A stretch of 64,000 bases of DNA, taken from NCBI GenBank assembly GCA_030848925.1, contig JANFFA010000001.1, forward strand, positions 1,178,001-1,242,000, written 5' to 3'. Numbering within the stretch: the stretch's first letter is position 1; each line of letters starts with the position of its first letter. The DNA is from Rhodalgimonas zhirmunskyi (lineage in GTDB: Bacteria > Pseudomonadota > Alphaproteobacteria > Rhodobacterales > Rhodobacteraceae). The translations under genes and the position numbers were made by a program. Shown here in pieces: positions 17,931 through 27,049 of the stretch. A model generated the notes under the pieces. It did not search any database and was not told the DNA's origin. It saw nothing but the letters and a program-made list of their open reading frames with translations.

Positions 17931-18496
17931 CATACTTCCCTGTTTTCTGACGCTGAACTTTTGCGACGCTATCGCCGCGCGTTTCCGGGAGTCTCCGGGC
18001 GCTTGGTATACGGCACGTCTAACAGAGACGCGATCCGGAGCACATCCAAGGCCGATTTCGAGCCATAGTCTCTGTTTGCGATTCCGGCGGCTTGAGTTTG
18101 GGAAGAGTGCGATTTCATTCAAAAGAACGCTCAAAGAGCCAGGTCGCAGGTCCCCGCGCGCACTCGACCCCAGGCACTGTTAAGTTTTGGTGCAGCCTTT
18201 CAGTTTTTCTGCGGCAGAGAGGTGCTTCGCCGCCGACGCGTTTTGTATCATTGAAGATGCCGCATCAGACCGACCCAAAGGCCGACCCAAAAGCCGTCTG
18301 GCCAGTTCCGACGCGGACCTTGTTCAGGGATTGATCAAAAGGCAGCTCTGGTCCGGTCGCTTGGCTTGACGACGAGGTCAGTAAGGGGCCGAGCTTTCCA
18401 TCTCATTTCAGGCGACCCGGTAAGTGGTCTTAAGCGTCTTGGCGACTCCCTCATGTGGGGCTATGACGATCATCCGGCCAACAAAGGATACCCGTC
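17931..18496. other. Gene-free stretch after tRNA-Gln
   Basis: 566 bases with short open frames on both strands, none with a ribosome site or a recognisable product. Composition is somewhat less GC-rich than the flanks. It lies directly 3' of a tRNA, a place where integrated elements often leave debris, but I find no repeat of the tRNA end and no integrase fragment. Confidence 0.55.
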
Positions 18497-20818
18497 ATGA
18501 GCGTCGTCGCAGACCGTATAGCCCGCCAGATTGCCGCTGACATCAATGCGCGCCCCGAACAGGTCACAGCGACCGTGGCGTTGCTGGATGGCGGTGATAC
18601 GGTGCCCTTTGTGGCCCGCTACCGAAAAGAGGTGACAGGCGGGCTTGATGATACGCAACTGCGCCGGTTGGCGGAGCGGCTGGATTATCTGCGCGACCTT
18701 GAAAAGCGCCGGGCAAGCATTTTGGCGGAAATCAAGGACCAGGGCAAACTGACCGATGCGTTGGCCGGCGCCATCGCCACTGCAGACACCAAGGCGGTGC
18801 TTGAGGACCTGTATTTGCCCTTCAAGCCCAAGCGGCGCACCAAGGCCATGATTGCCCGCGAAAACGGATTGGAGCCCCTGCTGCGCAACATCCTTGCCGA
18901 TCGTGCCGCTGATCCGGAGGTGCTAGCACAGGGCTATCTGTCCGATGCTGTTGCGACAACAAAGGAGGCGCTTTCGGGTGCGCGCGACATCCTGGTAGAG
19001 GAATTGGGGGAAAACGCCGCCTTGCTGGGACGCCTGCGCAACGTCATGCAGCAAGAAGCCCTGATCACGGCCCGGGTCATCAAGGGCAAGGAAGAGGTCG
19101 GGGCCAAGTTCTCGGACTATTTTGACCATAGTGAGAAATGGTCCGCGATCCCCGCACACCGGGCCCTTGCCATATTGCGGGCCGCCAAGGAGGACATCGT
19201 TCATATCGACATCGCCCCGGAGGAAGAGGCGGGCCTGCCGCGCGTCGTTGGCATCATCGCCGCCGAGATCGGGATAACCGGGCAATTGCCGGGCGACAAA
19301 TGGTTGCACGAGGTTGCGGTCTGGACATGGAAGATCAAGCTGAGCGGAACCATGTTCATGGATCTTCTGACCGATTTGCGCCGCCGCGCCCATGCTGCCG
19401 CGATTGAGGTGTTTGCCCGTAACCTGAAGGATTTGCTGCTGGCAGCGCCCGCCGGTGCGCGGGTAACCCTTGGGCTCGATCCCGGGATCCGGACCGGCTG
19501 CAAGATCGCGGTCGTGGACGAAACCGGCAAAGTGATCGATACCGCGACCATCTATCCTTTCCAGCCCCGGAATGACTTGCGCGGCTCGGAAGAAACGCTG
19601 CTGCACCTGATAAAAAAGCACAGCATCGCCTTGATCGCGATCGGTAACGGAACCGCCAGCCGCGAGTCGGAAAAACTGGTCGCAGATGTCATCAAACGCC
19701 TGCCCGCCGGTACGACCCGCCCGACACCTGTTATCGTGTCCGAAGCGGGGGCCTCGGTTTATTCTGCGTCCGAGTTGGCATCGCAGGAATTTCCAGACGT
19801 CGACGTCTCTATTCGCGGCGCGATCTCGATCGCCAGGCGCTTGCAAGACCCGCTTGCCGAGCTGGTGAAGATCGAACCGCAGGCGATTGGGGTGGGGCAG
19901 TATCAGCATGACGTGGATCAGCGCAAATTGGCGCAATCCCTTGCTGCGGTTGTTGAGGATGCCGTGAACTCTGTCGGCGTTGATGTGAACATGGCGTCGG
20001 CCCCGTTGTTGTCGCATGTTGCGGGGCTTGGGTCCTCTCTGGCGCAGAACATCGTGGCGCATCGCGATGCCAACGGAGCGTTTGTCACGCGCAAGGCATT
20101 GCTGAAGGTCGCGGGCCTTGGCCCGAAGGCGTTTGAGCAATGCGCGGGCTTTCTGCGCATCGCGCAGGGCGACGAACCGCTTGATGCCTCGTCGGTCCAC
20201 CCCGAGGCCTATGACTTGGCGCGCAAGATCGTGCAGGCCTGCGGTCGCGATGTCCGCGCGATCATGGGGGACAGCAGCGCGCTTGCCGGTCTGCGGGCAG
20301 AGCAGTTTGTAGATGAGAGTTTTGGTCTGCCCACAGTGCGTGACATTCTGGCAGAACTTGAAAAACCCGGTCGCGACCCGCGCCCGGCGTTTCAAACCGC
20401 GACATTTGCCGAAGGAATTGACAGCATCACCGACCTCAAACCCGGCATGTCGTTGGAAGGGACCGTGACCAATGTCGCGGCATTTGGCGCATTCGTCGAT
20501 ATCGGGGTGCATCAGGATGGGCTTGTGCATGTCAGCCAGCTTGCGGATCGCTTCGTCAAGGACCCGCATGAGGTGGTCAAGGCCGGTGACGTCGTCCGCG
20601 TGCGTGTGACCGAGGTCGACGTTCCGCGCAAACGTATCGGTTTGACTATGCGCAAAGAAGGCGGTCAGGAGTCCGCACCACGCGCACGTCCCGAAGCGAA
20701 GCGAAAGTCTGGTGCAAAAGCAACTTCGTCAGCCTCTCCCAAGCCGACTGCAAACAATCAGGGCGCATTGGGCTCGGCACTCGCCGAGGCACTGAAGCGT
20801 AGGGCCGATCCCCAATAA
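18497..20818 (+). CDS. tex: Tex family transcription accessory protein, S1 RNA-binding
   Basis: A complete 773-residue Tex protein. The N-terminal helical region opens with IARQIAADINARPEQV and VPFVARYRKE, as in all Tex proteins. The YqgF/RuvX-like domain begins at LGLDPGIRTGCKIAVVD near residue 328, a double helix-hairpin-helix follows (LLSHVAGLGSSLAQNIV, LLKVAGLGPKAFEQC), and the S1 domain (GTVTNVAAFGAFVDIGVHQD) is near residue 655. The last 50 residues are basic and low-complexity. Tex is a cytoplasmic nucleic-acid-binding factor that affects transcription. It stands alone after the tRNA gap. Confidence 0.96.
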   Translation: MSVVADRIARQIAADINARPEQVTATVALLDGGDTVPFVARYRKEVTGGLDDTQLRRLAERLDYLRDLEKRRASILAEIKDQGKLTDALAGAIATADTKAVLEDLYLPFKPKRRTKAMIARENGLEPLLRNILADRAADPEVLAQGYLSDAVATTKEALSGARDILVEELGENAALLGRLRNVMQQEALITARVIKGKEEVGAKFSDYFDHSEKWSAIPAHRALAILRAAKEDIVHIDIAPEEEAGLPRVVGIIAAEIGITGQLPGDKWLHEVAVWTWKIKLSGTMFMDLLTDLRRRAHAAAIEVFARNLKDLLLAAPAGARVTLGLDPGIRTGCKIAVVDETGKVIDTATIYPFQPRNDLRGSEETLLHLIKKHSIALIAIGNGTASRESEKLVADVIKRLPAGTTRPTPVIVSEAGASVYSASELASQEFPDVDVSIRGAISIARRLQDPLAELVKIEPQAIGVGQYQHDVDQRKLAQSLAAVVEDAVNSVGVDVNMASAPLLSHVAGLGSSLAQNIVAHRDANGAFVTRKALLKVAGLGPKAFEQCAGFLRIAQGDEPLDASSVHPEAYDLARKIVQACGRDVRAIMGDSSALAGLRAEQFVDESFGLPTVRDILAELEKPGRDPRPAFQTATFAEGIDSITDLKPGMSLEGTVTNVAAFGAFVDIGVHQDGLVHVSQLADRFVKDPHEVVKAGDVVRVRVTEVDVPRKRIGLTMRKEGGQESAPRARPEAKRKSGAKATSSASPKPTANNQGALGSALAEALKRRADPQ

Positions 20819-21154
20819 AACAGGCTAAAGGTTCCGCACTATTGGCCGAGGGTCAGGGGTCAACGGATGGCCGCAATCCGAAAGGTCCGGCAACTTTAGG
20901 TCTCCCGTGGGCTGAGCGGTCTTCTTGTGACGAGACTTGCAAAGCGCGTGCGCGATTGAAGCGAGCTTCCGCGTGGCAGCGGAAGGTTGGCATCGTTCCG
21001 TTCGCCGCCCAAATTGCTATCATGAAGGCGAGATTTCGGGCGATTTTGGGGGCGTTCCTGTTGCAGGAACGAAGTGCATCCTCAAACCATGGAATCTGCG
21101 CCTGACGGATCTATCGTCGTGCTATCCACAACGCAGCGACGACAGGGCCTCAAA
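20819..21154. other. Gene-free stretch between tex and a small monooxygenase-like gene
   Basis: 336 bases with short overlapping open frames in two plus-strand registers, none with a ribosome site and none resembling a known protein. No terminator hairpin with a T-tract is evident after tex. Confidence 0.55.
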
Positions 21155-21451
21155 ATGAAAACGATTACAGCAATCATACGCTGCAAACCCGGCAGCGAAG
21201 ACACCATGAAAACGGGTCTTTTGGATGTGGCCGAGAATGTTCGGAAAAACGAGCCTCAGACAATCGGCTTCTTCATCAGTCAGGATGTGTCCGACCCTTG
21301 TGTATTCACCACGTATGAGCGCTTCGCAGACGAGAGCGCGATGAACACACACAATAACTCCACCACGGTTGCCGAATTTTTCAAGATCGCTCAACCAATT
21401 CTGGACGGCGACGTGACCTTGGTGACCTGCGACGAGGTGTCGGCAAAATAG
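21155..21451 (+). CDS. ABM-domain protein (putative quinol monooxygenase, YgiN-like)
   Basis: A 98-residue cytoplasmic protein with one antibiotic-biosynthesis-monooxygenase (ABM) ferredoxin-like fold: KTITAIIRCKPGSEDTM at the first strand, then ETIGFFISQDV-like and FTTYERFADESAMNTHNNS segments. This family includes small cofactor-free monooxygenases and dimeric proteins of unknown role. The start at 21155 is chosen because the ABM fold begins there; the frame extends upstream without a ribosome site. It converges with the MarR gene on the other strand; no link between them can be shown. Confidence 0.8.
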   Translation: MKTITAIIRCKPGSEDTMKTGLLDVAENVRKNEPQTIGFFISQDVSDPCVFTTYERFADESAMNTHNNSTTVAEFFKIAQPILDGDVTLVTCDEVSAK

Positions 21452-21634
21452 GTGCTGTCAGAGCGGCGGCCCCAACACCAAGTTGCCTTGGAGGATACAC
21501 AAGAAGTGATTGAGCGTTGCTGCAACGCTGATCACAGCCGAATTGGCGATAGTCACTCAGACCTCAACCGGGCCACTTCGTGTGCCGCCGAGCCCGTCAC
21601 AGGCAAAGCGCAACACAGGCGGCTTAGCCCGCTG

Positions 21635-22033
21635 TCAAATCAGGGCGAGGTGCCCGTATTGCGACGTCAGGGTTTTTCTCGCGAACTCTTCATGCTCTTC
21701 GAGGATGCTTTCGATGGCTGTGTTCTTTGCAATACCAGCGGTCGCCAGCGCGACGAGGACACGGCGGCGGTCCTTGTCGTCAGGCACCCGCATGACAAGG
21801 CTTTCAGAGGTCATCTTGTCGATGATCTTGGTCAGATTGGCTGGCTCAACGAACACGCGCGCGGCCAGTTCCCCCATCGGCAACCTGCCGGCTTCCGTTA
21901 AACAACTCAGAATTCTGCATTGATCAACGCTTATCCCCATGGGTTTCAAGCGTGCGCCCAGATCCACGTTCAGAATGTGGTTGATCCGGGCAACCTGATA
22001 TCCGACCTGCTCTCTCAAACTCTTATTATACAA
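21635..22033 (-). CDS. MarR family transcriptional regulator
   Basis: A 132-residue winged-helix regulator. VDQCRILSCLTEAGRLPMGELAARVFVEPANLTKIIDKM is the helix-turn-helix region (residues about 36-74), and MRVPDDKDRRRVLVALA is the wing with the conserved DxRxR. The start is a TTG at 22033, supported by AAGGAG nine bases before it; no ATG lies near. It is transcribed away from the AmiC-like gene and amide cluster and is the nearest DNA-binding regulator to them, so it may control that cluster or itself. MarR proteins usually bind palindromes near their own promoter and release on binding small aromatic or acidic ligands. Confidence 0.88.
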   Translation of the reverse strand: MYNKSLREQVGYQVARINHILNVDLGARLKPMGISVDQCRILSCLTEAGRLPMGELAARVFVEPANLTKIIDKMTSESLVMRVPDDKDRRRVLVALATAGIAKNTAIESILEEHEEFARKTLTSQYGHLALI

Positions 22034-22163
22034 AAGGGAATTCTCCTTGCCCCAATGCTATACTTTTTGACCTTCTCTTATACTATATTTAGGAACGACA
22101 ACTTTTGCGAGCAAAAAACGGAGCGATTGGCAAGTTTTATGGCGCGCTTCAGGCCCCCCGCAC

Positions 22164-23204
22164 TCAGCAGGTTTCACGAATTTCAAAGACCGTTCCGTCC
22201 GCTTCCGCAATGTGGACCTTGGGTTTCGGCGCGACTTCGGGTTGGGCAAGCAGATCGTAAATCGATGGGCGCGAAAAGTTTCGGTTCAGCACGTTCGCCA
22301 TCAGGAAGCCATCAACGCGATTGACCTTGCGTGCGAGAGCCGCCGCAAGATGAACGCTGTCATACACATTCATCGCGTTGACCGTCATTGGCGGTTTGTC
22401 CGCGCCGGCGTAGCACTTGTAGCTTTCCAGCATTCTTTCGCGGTGACGTGCAGGCGCGGCAGAAAAGAAGGTCTGAACCGCAAACAGGTTTTCCGCGTTT
22501 TCCGGCCCTACCCCATACAAAAGCGTTTCGTCGAACGCGAGCGTCAGTCGGATCGTTTTTCGGGCCAACCCACATTCCGCGAAGACCCGGTTGAAGCACA
22601 CCGCATCCTCACCCAAAAGGGCGCAAATCACGACGTCCGGTTTGGTCTTGCGGATGTGATCCAACACGCGATCGTAGTCCCGGAACCCAAGCGGCAGAAG
22701 CGCCTCTCCGACCAGACGGCCGCCCGAGTTGGCCACGGTTTCAAGAGTGGTGCCATGCGCGATGCGTGGCCAGATATAGTCGTTTCCGAGGAAAAAGAAG
22801 CGCTGCGCAGCCTTGTTGTCCGCCAGCCAACTAATGCCCGGACCCAGCACTTCCATGTCTGTAATGCCGATGGCCGCCGTCCCCGGCCCCGTAAAGCCGC
22901 CTTCATATTGCGGCGTGTAGATATAGGGGGCAAGTCCGCAGGCCGCCTTGCGTACGGCGGGGCGCATATAGCTTGCCTGAAACCCAACGATCGCATCGAC
23001 ATTCTGTTCGAAGATCAGTTTGCGTGTCGCGGCAAACGCCTGTTCCGGTGATCGGCCCGCGTTTTCGTTGACCAGTTCGACCTCGGACCCCAGCACGCCG
23101 CCCATTTCGTTGATCTCGGCTGCAGCAGCGATTGCCCCCCCCTGCACAGTAGGAGACCACAGCCCCATCGGGCCATTCTCGGAGAGGACAAGTCCAATTT
23201 TCAT
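22164..23204 (-). CDS. Cytoplasmic AmiC/UrtA-like amide-binding protein
   Basis: A 346-residue periplasmic-binding-protein fold of the amide/urea/branched-chain class: IGLVLSENGPMGLWSPTVQGG at the start, GGVLGSEVELVNENAGRSPEQAF and VDAIVGFQASYMRPAV after it, and KPDVVICALLGEDAVCFNRVF in lobe two. With the start at 23204 (MKIGLVLSENG) there is no signal peptide; the longer frame to 23240 also lacks one. That fits AmiC, the cytoplasmic ligand sensor of Pseudomonas amidase operons, rather than a transport receptor. It diverges from the amidase gene with a 194-base shared control region. No AmiR-type antiterminator is in the window, so the signalling partner is unknown. Confidence 0.75.
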   Translation of the reverse strand: MKIGLVLSENGPMGLWSPTVQGGAIAAAAEINEMGGVLGSEVELVNENAGRSPEQAFAATRKLIFEQNVDAIVGFQASYMRPAVRKAACGLAPYIYTPQYEGGFTGPGTAAIGITDMEVLGPGISWLADNKAAQRFFFLGNDYIWPRIAHGTTLETVANSGGRLVGEALLPLGFRDYDRVLDHIRKTKPDVVICALLGEDAVCFNRVFAECGLARKTIRLTLAFDETLLYGVGPENAENLFAVQTFFSAAPARHRERMLESYKCYAGADKPPMTVNAMNVYDSVHLAAALARKVNRVDGFLMANVLNRNFSRPSIYDLLAQPEVAPKPKVHIAEADGTVFEIRETC

Positions 23205-23207
23205 AGG

Positions 23208-23300
23208 AAAATTTGAAGCCAACGGGACAGGATATTGCAAATCTCAACTGCGGCACGATCCGCGAAAGAGCCGTTTTCGCGGGGAGATGCTTAAATTTTC
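23208..23300. promoter_or_regulatory. Symmetrical region between sensor and amidase genes, possible operator
   Basis: CCGCGAAA (23260-23267) and TTTCGCGG (23275-23282) form a perfect 8-bp inverted repeat with a seven-base spacer. Outside it, AAAATTTGAAG (23208-23218) is nearly mirrored by CTTAAATTTTC (23290-23300). The site sits between two divergent start codons, where a regulator would act. Function is inferred. Confidence 0.4.
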
Positions 23301-23398
23301 AACGATCTCATGGCCGGTCTGTGGTGGCAGGGCGGTTTTCGTTGCGTGCTTTCTTATTTGATCTTTTCATATTCTAGTAATTCAACCGGGAGAGACTC

Positions 23399-24841
23399 AT
23401 GAAAGATCTGGTCGACACTGCAATTCAGGGGCGCCAGATCAGCGACCTGAGCCTGAGCGACGTTTCATCGGCGATCGGTCAAGGCATCCTTGGCCCAGTC
23501 GAGGTGACGCAAGCCACCCTTGAGCGCATCGAACAACTGAACCCGGTGCTCAAAGCCTATGTCACGGTCACTGCGGATCATGCGATGGCGCGGGCACATG
23601 AGGCGGAGGCCGAAATCCGCTCCGGGCTGCGTCGGGGACCGCTTCATGGTGTTCCAATCGCGGTCAAGGACCTGTGCGAGACGCGTTTCGCGCCCACGAC
23701 CGCCGGGATGGGGATTTACAAAAACAACGACACCGGACGCGATAGCACCGTCGTTACCCGGCTGGAACAGGCCGGCGCGGTCATACTGGGGAAACTGGCC
23801 ATGACCGAGGGGGCCTATTCCGGCCATCACCCGGATTTGCCCACCCCGCTGAACCCGTGGGGCAAAGAGTTTTGGGCAGGATCGTCTTCGTCGGGGTCGG
23901 GCGTTGCGACGGCGACGGGGATGGCATTCGCCACCCTGGGGTCGGACACCGGCGGTTCGATCCGGTTTCCGTCAAATGCCTGTGGGATTACCGGTCTGAA
24001 GGGGACATGGGGGCGGGTCAGTCGCCATGGGGTTTATGCCCTTGCAGACAGCCTTGATCACGTCGGGCCGATGGCGCGCACGGCGGCGGATTGTGCTGCT
24101 ATGATGTCTGTGATCGCCGGGGCCGATCCGGCGGACCCCACCACGTTGAACGCGCCAGTTCCCGATTATCTGGATGGTATCGACAGCCCCATTCGCGGCC
24201 TGCGCATCGGAGCGGATGCCGCCATGATCCTTGAGGCGACCGCACCCGATACCGCCGCCATGATCGCGAGTGTCATCGAAACCTACACCTCGCTTGGTGC
24301 GGTGATCGTGCCGATTAACCTGCCCAATGATCCCGATATTTCAAAGTATTGGACCAGTTTGTGCGGCATCGAGGTCATTCTTGCGCACAAGGGCACCTGG
24401 CCCGAACGCAAGGCAGAGTATGGTCCCTACCTTGGCGAGGCGCTGGCGTTGGGCGCGGGGCTGAGCGCGAATGATGTCGGCGAGGCGCTGCAATGGCGGC
24501 TTGTTTACAACGGCGCGCTTGCCCGCGCGATGGAGCCGGTGGACATCGTGTTGCTGCCCGTCACGGAAGCGCCGACACCGGTTCTGGACAACACCCTTGG
24601 TGCCCCCGGTCAACCGGACAATCCCGAGCTTGGTGACCTTCTGAAACTCACCGCCCCGGCGGATCTGGCCGGGCTTCCGTCGCTGACCCTGCCGGGCGGT
24701 TTTGACGCGCGGGGCGCACCGTTCGGTTTCCAGTTGATGGGAAAATCCCTGTCGGAAGGTCTGTTGCTTAATGCCGGGCATGCCTTCCAGAAGGTGACTG
24801 ATTTCCACGCTCGTCGCCCTGACCTTTCCTCTTTCATTTGA
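23399..24841 (+). CDS. Amidase-signature hydrolase
   Basis: A 480-residue cytoplasmic amidase. The Ser-cisSer-Lys triad is complete: Lys90 in PIAVKDL, Ser163 in AGSSSSGSG and Ser187 in SDTGGSIRFPS, with the usual 24-residue spacing between the serines. The family releases ammonia from amides, carbamoyl groups, allophanate or aminoacyl-tRNA. Length and the absence of partner subunits argue against GatA. GGGAGAG four bases before ATG is a strong start. The hydrolase gene after it begins 21 bases downstream, so the two form an operon. Its setting next to urease and a Urt-like importer suggests it acts on a nitrogen-rich amide or ureide; the substrate is not decidable. Confidence 0.88.
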   Translation: MKDLVDTAIQGRQISDLSLSDVSSAIGQGILGPVEVTQATLERIEQLNPVLKAYVTVTADHAMARAHEAEAEIRSGLRRGPLHGVPIAVKDLCETRFAPTTAGMGIYKNNDTGRDSTVVTRLEQAGAVILGKLAMTEGAYSGHHPDLPTPLNPWGKEFWAGSSSSGSGVATATGMAFATLGSDTGGSIRFPSNACGITGLKGTWGRVSRHGVYALADSLDHVGPMARTAADCAAMMSVIAGADPADPTTLNAPVPDYLDGIDSPIRGLRIGADAAMILEATAPDTAAMIASVIETYTSLGAVIVPINLPNDPDISKYWTSLCGIEVILAHKGTWPERKAEYGPYLGEALALGAGLSANDVGEALQWRLVYNGALARAMEPVDIVLLPVTEAPTPVLDNTLGAPGQPDNPELGDLLKLTAPADLAGLPSLTLPGGFDARGAPFGFQLMGKSLSEGLLLNAGHAFQKVTDFHARRPDLSSFI

Positions 24842-24862
24842 CCCCGCAGCGGAGAAACAGAC

Positions 24863-25570
24863 ATGCATAAAACCAACCTGGACCCCGACATCGAAGACCG
24901 GATCATCGCGTCCCGAGGCCCCGACAGCACATTTGCGAAACATCTTGATCCGGCCACCACCGCGCTTTTGGTCATTGATCTGCAAAACGGGTTCATGGAG
25001 CCCGGCGCGCTGATCGAAGTTCCCATGGCTCGTTCGGTGGTTGACCATGTCAATTCCCTCAGCGCGGCCCTGCGCGCCGCCGGTGGCAAGGTCGCCTATA
25101 GCCGCTACACGGCGGATCTTTCGGAACCAAAGCCTTGGAATTCCTTTCTTAATCGGTTTCTGAGCCCCGAGAAATCCGAGGCCCAGCTCAAGGAATTCGC
25201 CCCCGGCGCGCATGGCCACGCGCTATGGGATGGGCTTGACGTTCAAGACGGCGATTACACCTTTGATAAAACGCGGTTTTCCTGCCTGACCCCCGGCACA
25301 TCGCCATTGTTGGGCTGGCTCGAAGACAACGCGATCGAAACCGTGATCATCACCGGCACGCTGTCCAATTGCTGTTGCGAAAGCACCGCGCGGGACGCGT
25401 TTCAATATGGCTATGACGTGATCTTTGTCACGGATGCGAATGCAACGGTGACCGACGACGAACACCGGGCCACGCTGCACAATATGGGTATGCTGTTTGC
25501 AGAACTGGCGGACACAGAGACGGTCTGCAACGTCCTTGCGCCCGAGTTGGCCATCGCAGAGACCGCTTGA
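24863..25570 (+). CDS. Isochorismatase-fold cysteine hydrolase (biuret/ureide amidohydrolase candidate)
   Basis: A 235-residue cytoplasmic hydrolase of the isochorismatase superfamily. The catalytic Asp39 lies in LLVIDLQNGFMEPG, Lys136 in YTFDKTRFS, and the nucleophile Cys171 in TGTLSNCCCEST, where three cysteines occur in a row. Presence of the Cys nucleophile excludes the true isochorismatase subgroup and points to amide hydrolysis, as in biuret hydrolase, triuret hydrolase, RutB or nicotinamidase. It is co-transcribed with an amidase and converges, 16 bases apart, with the urease operon, so a biuret-like or ureido substrate is plausible but unproven. Confidence 0.85.
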   Translation: MHKTNLDPDIEDRIIASRGPDSTFAKHLDPATTALLVIDLQNGFMEPGALIEVPMARSVVDHVNSLSAALRAAGGKVAYSRYTADLSEPKPWNSFLNRFLSPEKSEAQLKEFAPGAHGHALWDGLDVQDGDYTFDKTRFSCLTPGTSPLLGWLEDNAIETVIITGTLSNCCCESTARDAFQYGYDVIFVTDANATVTDDEHRATLHNMGMLFAELADTETVCNVLAPELAIAETA

Positions 25571-25586
25571 TCGCCACAACCGTCGA

Positions 25587-26447
25587 TTAGCCGAAGAAGC
25601 GCCGCTCAAGCTTGTCTTGGGCGGCGTTCATCGCGCGCGTCAGCGCGCCGCCATCGCCGCATACCAGACGAAGGCCGATGCCCTGTTTCGCACGCAGCAT
25701 TCCGCAGGCACCGTAGCCTTCCTTGAGTTGCCGCACGAAGTCTTGGAGTTCCCCCAGCAGGTCGGCCAGAACGTCAGCCGGGGCAAACACCATAATGCTC
25801 GCAAAGGCCCGTGCCGGGCCATGTGATTGGCCATGTGATTGGCCATGTGTTTGGCCATGACATGCTGCAATCCGGGCCAGTCCTGCGCCATCAACCTGCT
25901 GGGCCTCGCGCAAGATGGGCAGGCCATCGGCCCTCTTCACACAGAGTGTGCTTTGCCATGATTGCCCATCAGGGGCGGCAGTGGACAGGCACATCCCGTC
26001 GGAAATGATCGCGATTGCGTTGTCATGCAATGTGATATCAAAGGTCTGATGCAGACGCGCCCGTGGCAGTAGGACAAAGGGTTGCCCGAACAGGGCCAGC
26101 GTCGCCCCCGCCCCGACAGAGATGCGCCAGTCCACCACTCCGGGTGGGGCTTTGCCCGCATGAACGACGGTAGCCCCCGCCTCGACGAAGCGCAGGCCCG
26201 CGTGGTTGTCCACTTGCAGGTCGTGACGCCAGTGATCGCCCGGCAACAGACCCGCCGCCGCGCATTGTGGCAAGACCGTCAACGGGCCATGCAGCCCATT
26301 CATGTAGAACCCGCGCGGCAGGGACCAAGGCCAGCTTACCCTGCGCCCGGCGATATGTGAGCGTCCGGTCGGTTGCGCGGATATGCGCAAACCCAACTGA
26401 GGTGCGGTCTGAACCCGGCCCCCGGACGGTGCGGCCATGGCATTCAT
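25587..26447 (-). CDS. ureD: Urease accessory protein UreD/UreH
   Basis: A 286-residue scaffold of the urease activation complex that binds the apo-urease and recruits UreF and UreG. UreD is poorly conserved; the call rests on [30 protein letters not shown] with [10 protein letters not shown], which fit UreD, and on its place after ureG. The start at 26447 overlaps the ureG stop as ATGA. An unusual insertion near residue 206 reads [14 protein letters not shown], encoded by a 12-bp tandem repeat, and could bind nickel. It is the last gene of the minus-strand urease run and converges with the cysteine hydrolase gene. Confidence 0.85.
   Translation of the reverse strand: MNAMAAPSGGRVQTAPQLGLRISAQPTGRSHIAGRRVSWPWSLPRGFYMNGLHGPLTVLPQCAAAGLLPGDHWRHDLQVDNHAGLRFVEAGATVVHAGKAPPGVVDWRISVGAGATLALFGQPFVLLPRARLHQTFDITLHDNAIAIISDGMCLSTAAPDGQSWQSTLCVKRADGLPILREAQQVDGAGLARIAACHGQTHGQSHGQSHGPARAFASIMVFAPADVLADLLGELQDFVRQLKEGYGACGMLRAKQGIGLRLVCGDGGALTRAMNAAQDKLERRFFG
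25817..25858. repeat. 12-bp tandem repeat inside ureD
   Basis: About three and a half copies of GGCCATGTGATT (25817-25828, 25829-25840, 25841-25852 with one change, then a partial copy). On the coding strand each unit reads His-Gly-Gln-Ser/Thr. Confidence 0.9.
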
Positions 26448-27049
26448 GCGAAGATCACATCGCGGCGCAGCTGTGAGACAATGTCCGCGATACGCGACCT
26501 TTCGCGGCAAGAGACCGCCAGCACCGGCTTTGGACCACGGACCTGTTTTGCATCAGCAATCATCTGATCGAGATCGACATCCACATGCGGCGCGATGTCG
26601 GACTTGTTGATCACAAGCAGATCGCATTGCAGCACGCCCGGCCCATTCTTGCGCGGGATATCCCCGCCCCCGGCCACGTCGATCACGAACATCCACCAAT
26701 CCACAAGGTCGAGTGAGAAGGTCGACGCCAGATTATCGCCGCCGCTTTCTATCAGGATGAGATCAAGCTCGGGAAACTCTGCCTCTAGGCGGTCTGCTGC
26801 CGCCATGTTGAGGGTCGGATCTTCGCGGATAACCGTATGCGGGCAGGCCCCGGCCTGCACCGCGAGGATGCGGTTTGCGGGCAGCTGTCCACCCTTGCGC
26901 AACCGCTCCGCGTCTTCGTCGGTGACCAGATCGTTGGTGATCACCGCCGTTTCGATGCCAAGGCGCGCCAGTTCAGGCAAGAGTTGCTCGATCAGGGCCG
27001 TCTTGCCACATCCGACGGGGCCGCCAATTCCTACACGTGCTGCTGTCAT
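26444..27049 (-). CDS. ureG: Urease accessory GTPase UreG
   Basis: A 201-residue SIMIBI-class GTPase that powers nickel delivery to urease. The P-loop [15 protein letters not shown] lies at residues 8-22; [12 protein letters not shown] follows, [19 protein letters not shown] carries the Cys-Pro-His nickel motif, then [15 protein letters not shown] and [15 protein letters not shown]. The start at 27049 overlaps the ureC stop as ATGA and places the P-loop correctly; a longer upstream frame is only a shadow of ureC. It also overlaps ureD by four bases. All key motifs are intact. Confidence 0.97.
   Translation of the reverse strand: MTAARVGIGGPVGCGKTALIEQLLPELARLGIETAVITNDLVTDEDAERLRKGGQLPANRILAVQAGACPHTVIREDPTLNMAAADRLEAEFPELDLILIESGGDNLASTFSLDLVDWWMFVIDVAGGGDIPRKNGPGVLQCDLLVINKSDIAPHVDVDLDQMIADAKQVRGPKPVLAVSCRERSRIADIVSQLRRDVIFA

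Noticed and set aside
17931-18496. Integrase or attachment-site repeat after tRNA-Gln
   Set aside because: I found no copy of the tRNA 3' end and no recombinase motif in this stretch or before tRNA-Arg.
24863-25570. True isochorismatase (siderophore pathway)
   Set aside because: It has the Cys nucleophile used for amide hydrolysis, and no siderophore genes are near; the neighbours are amidase and urease.
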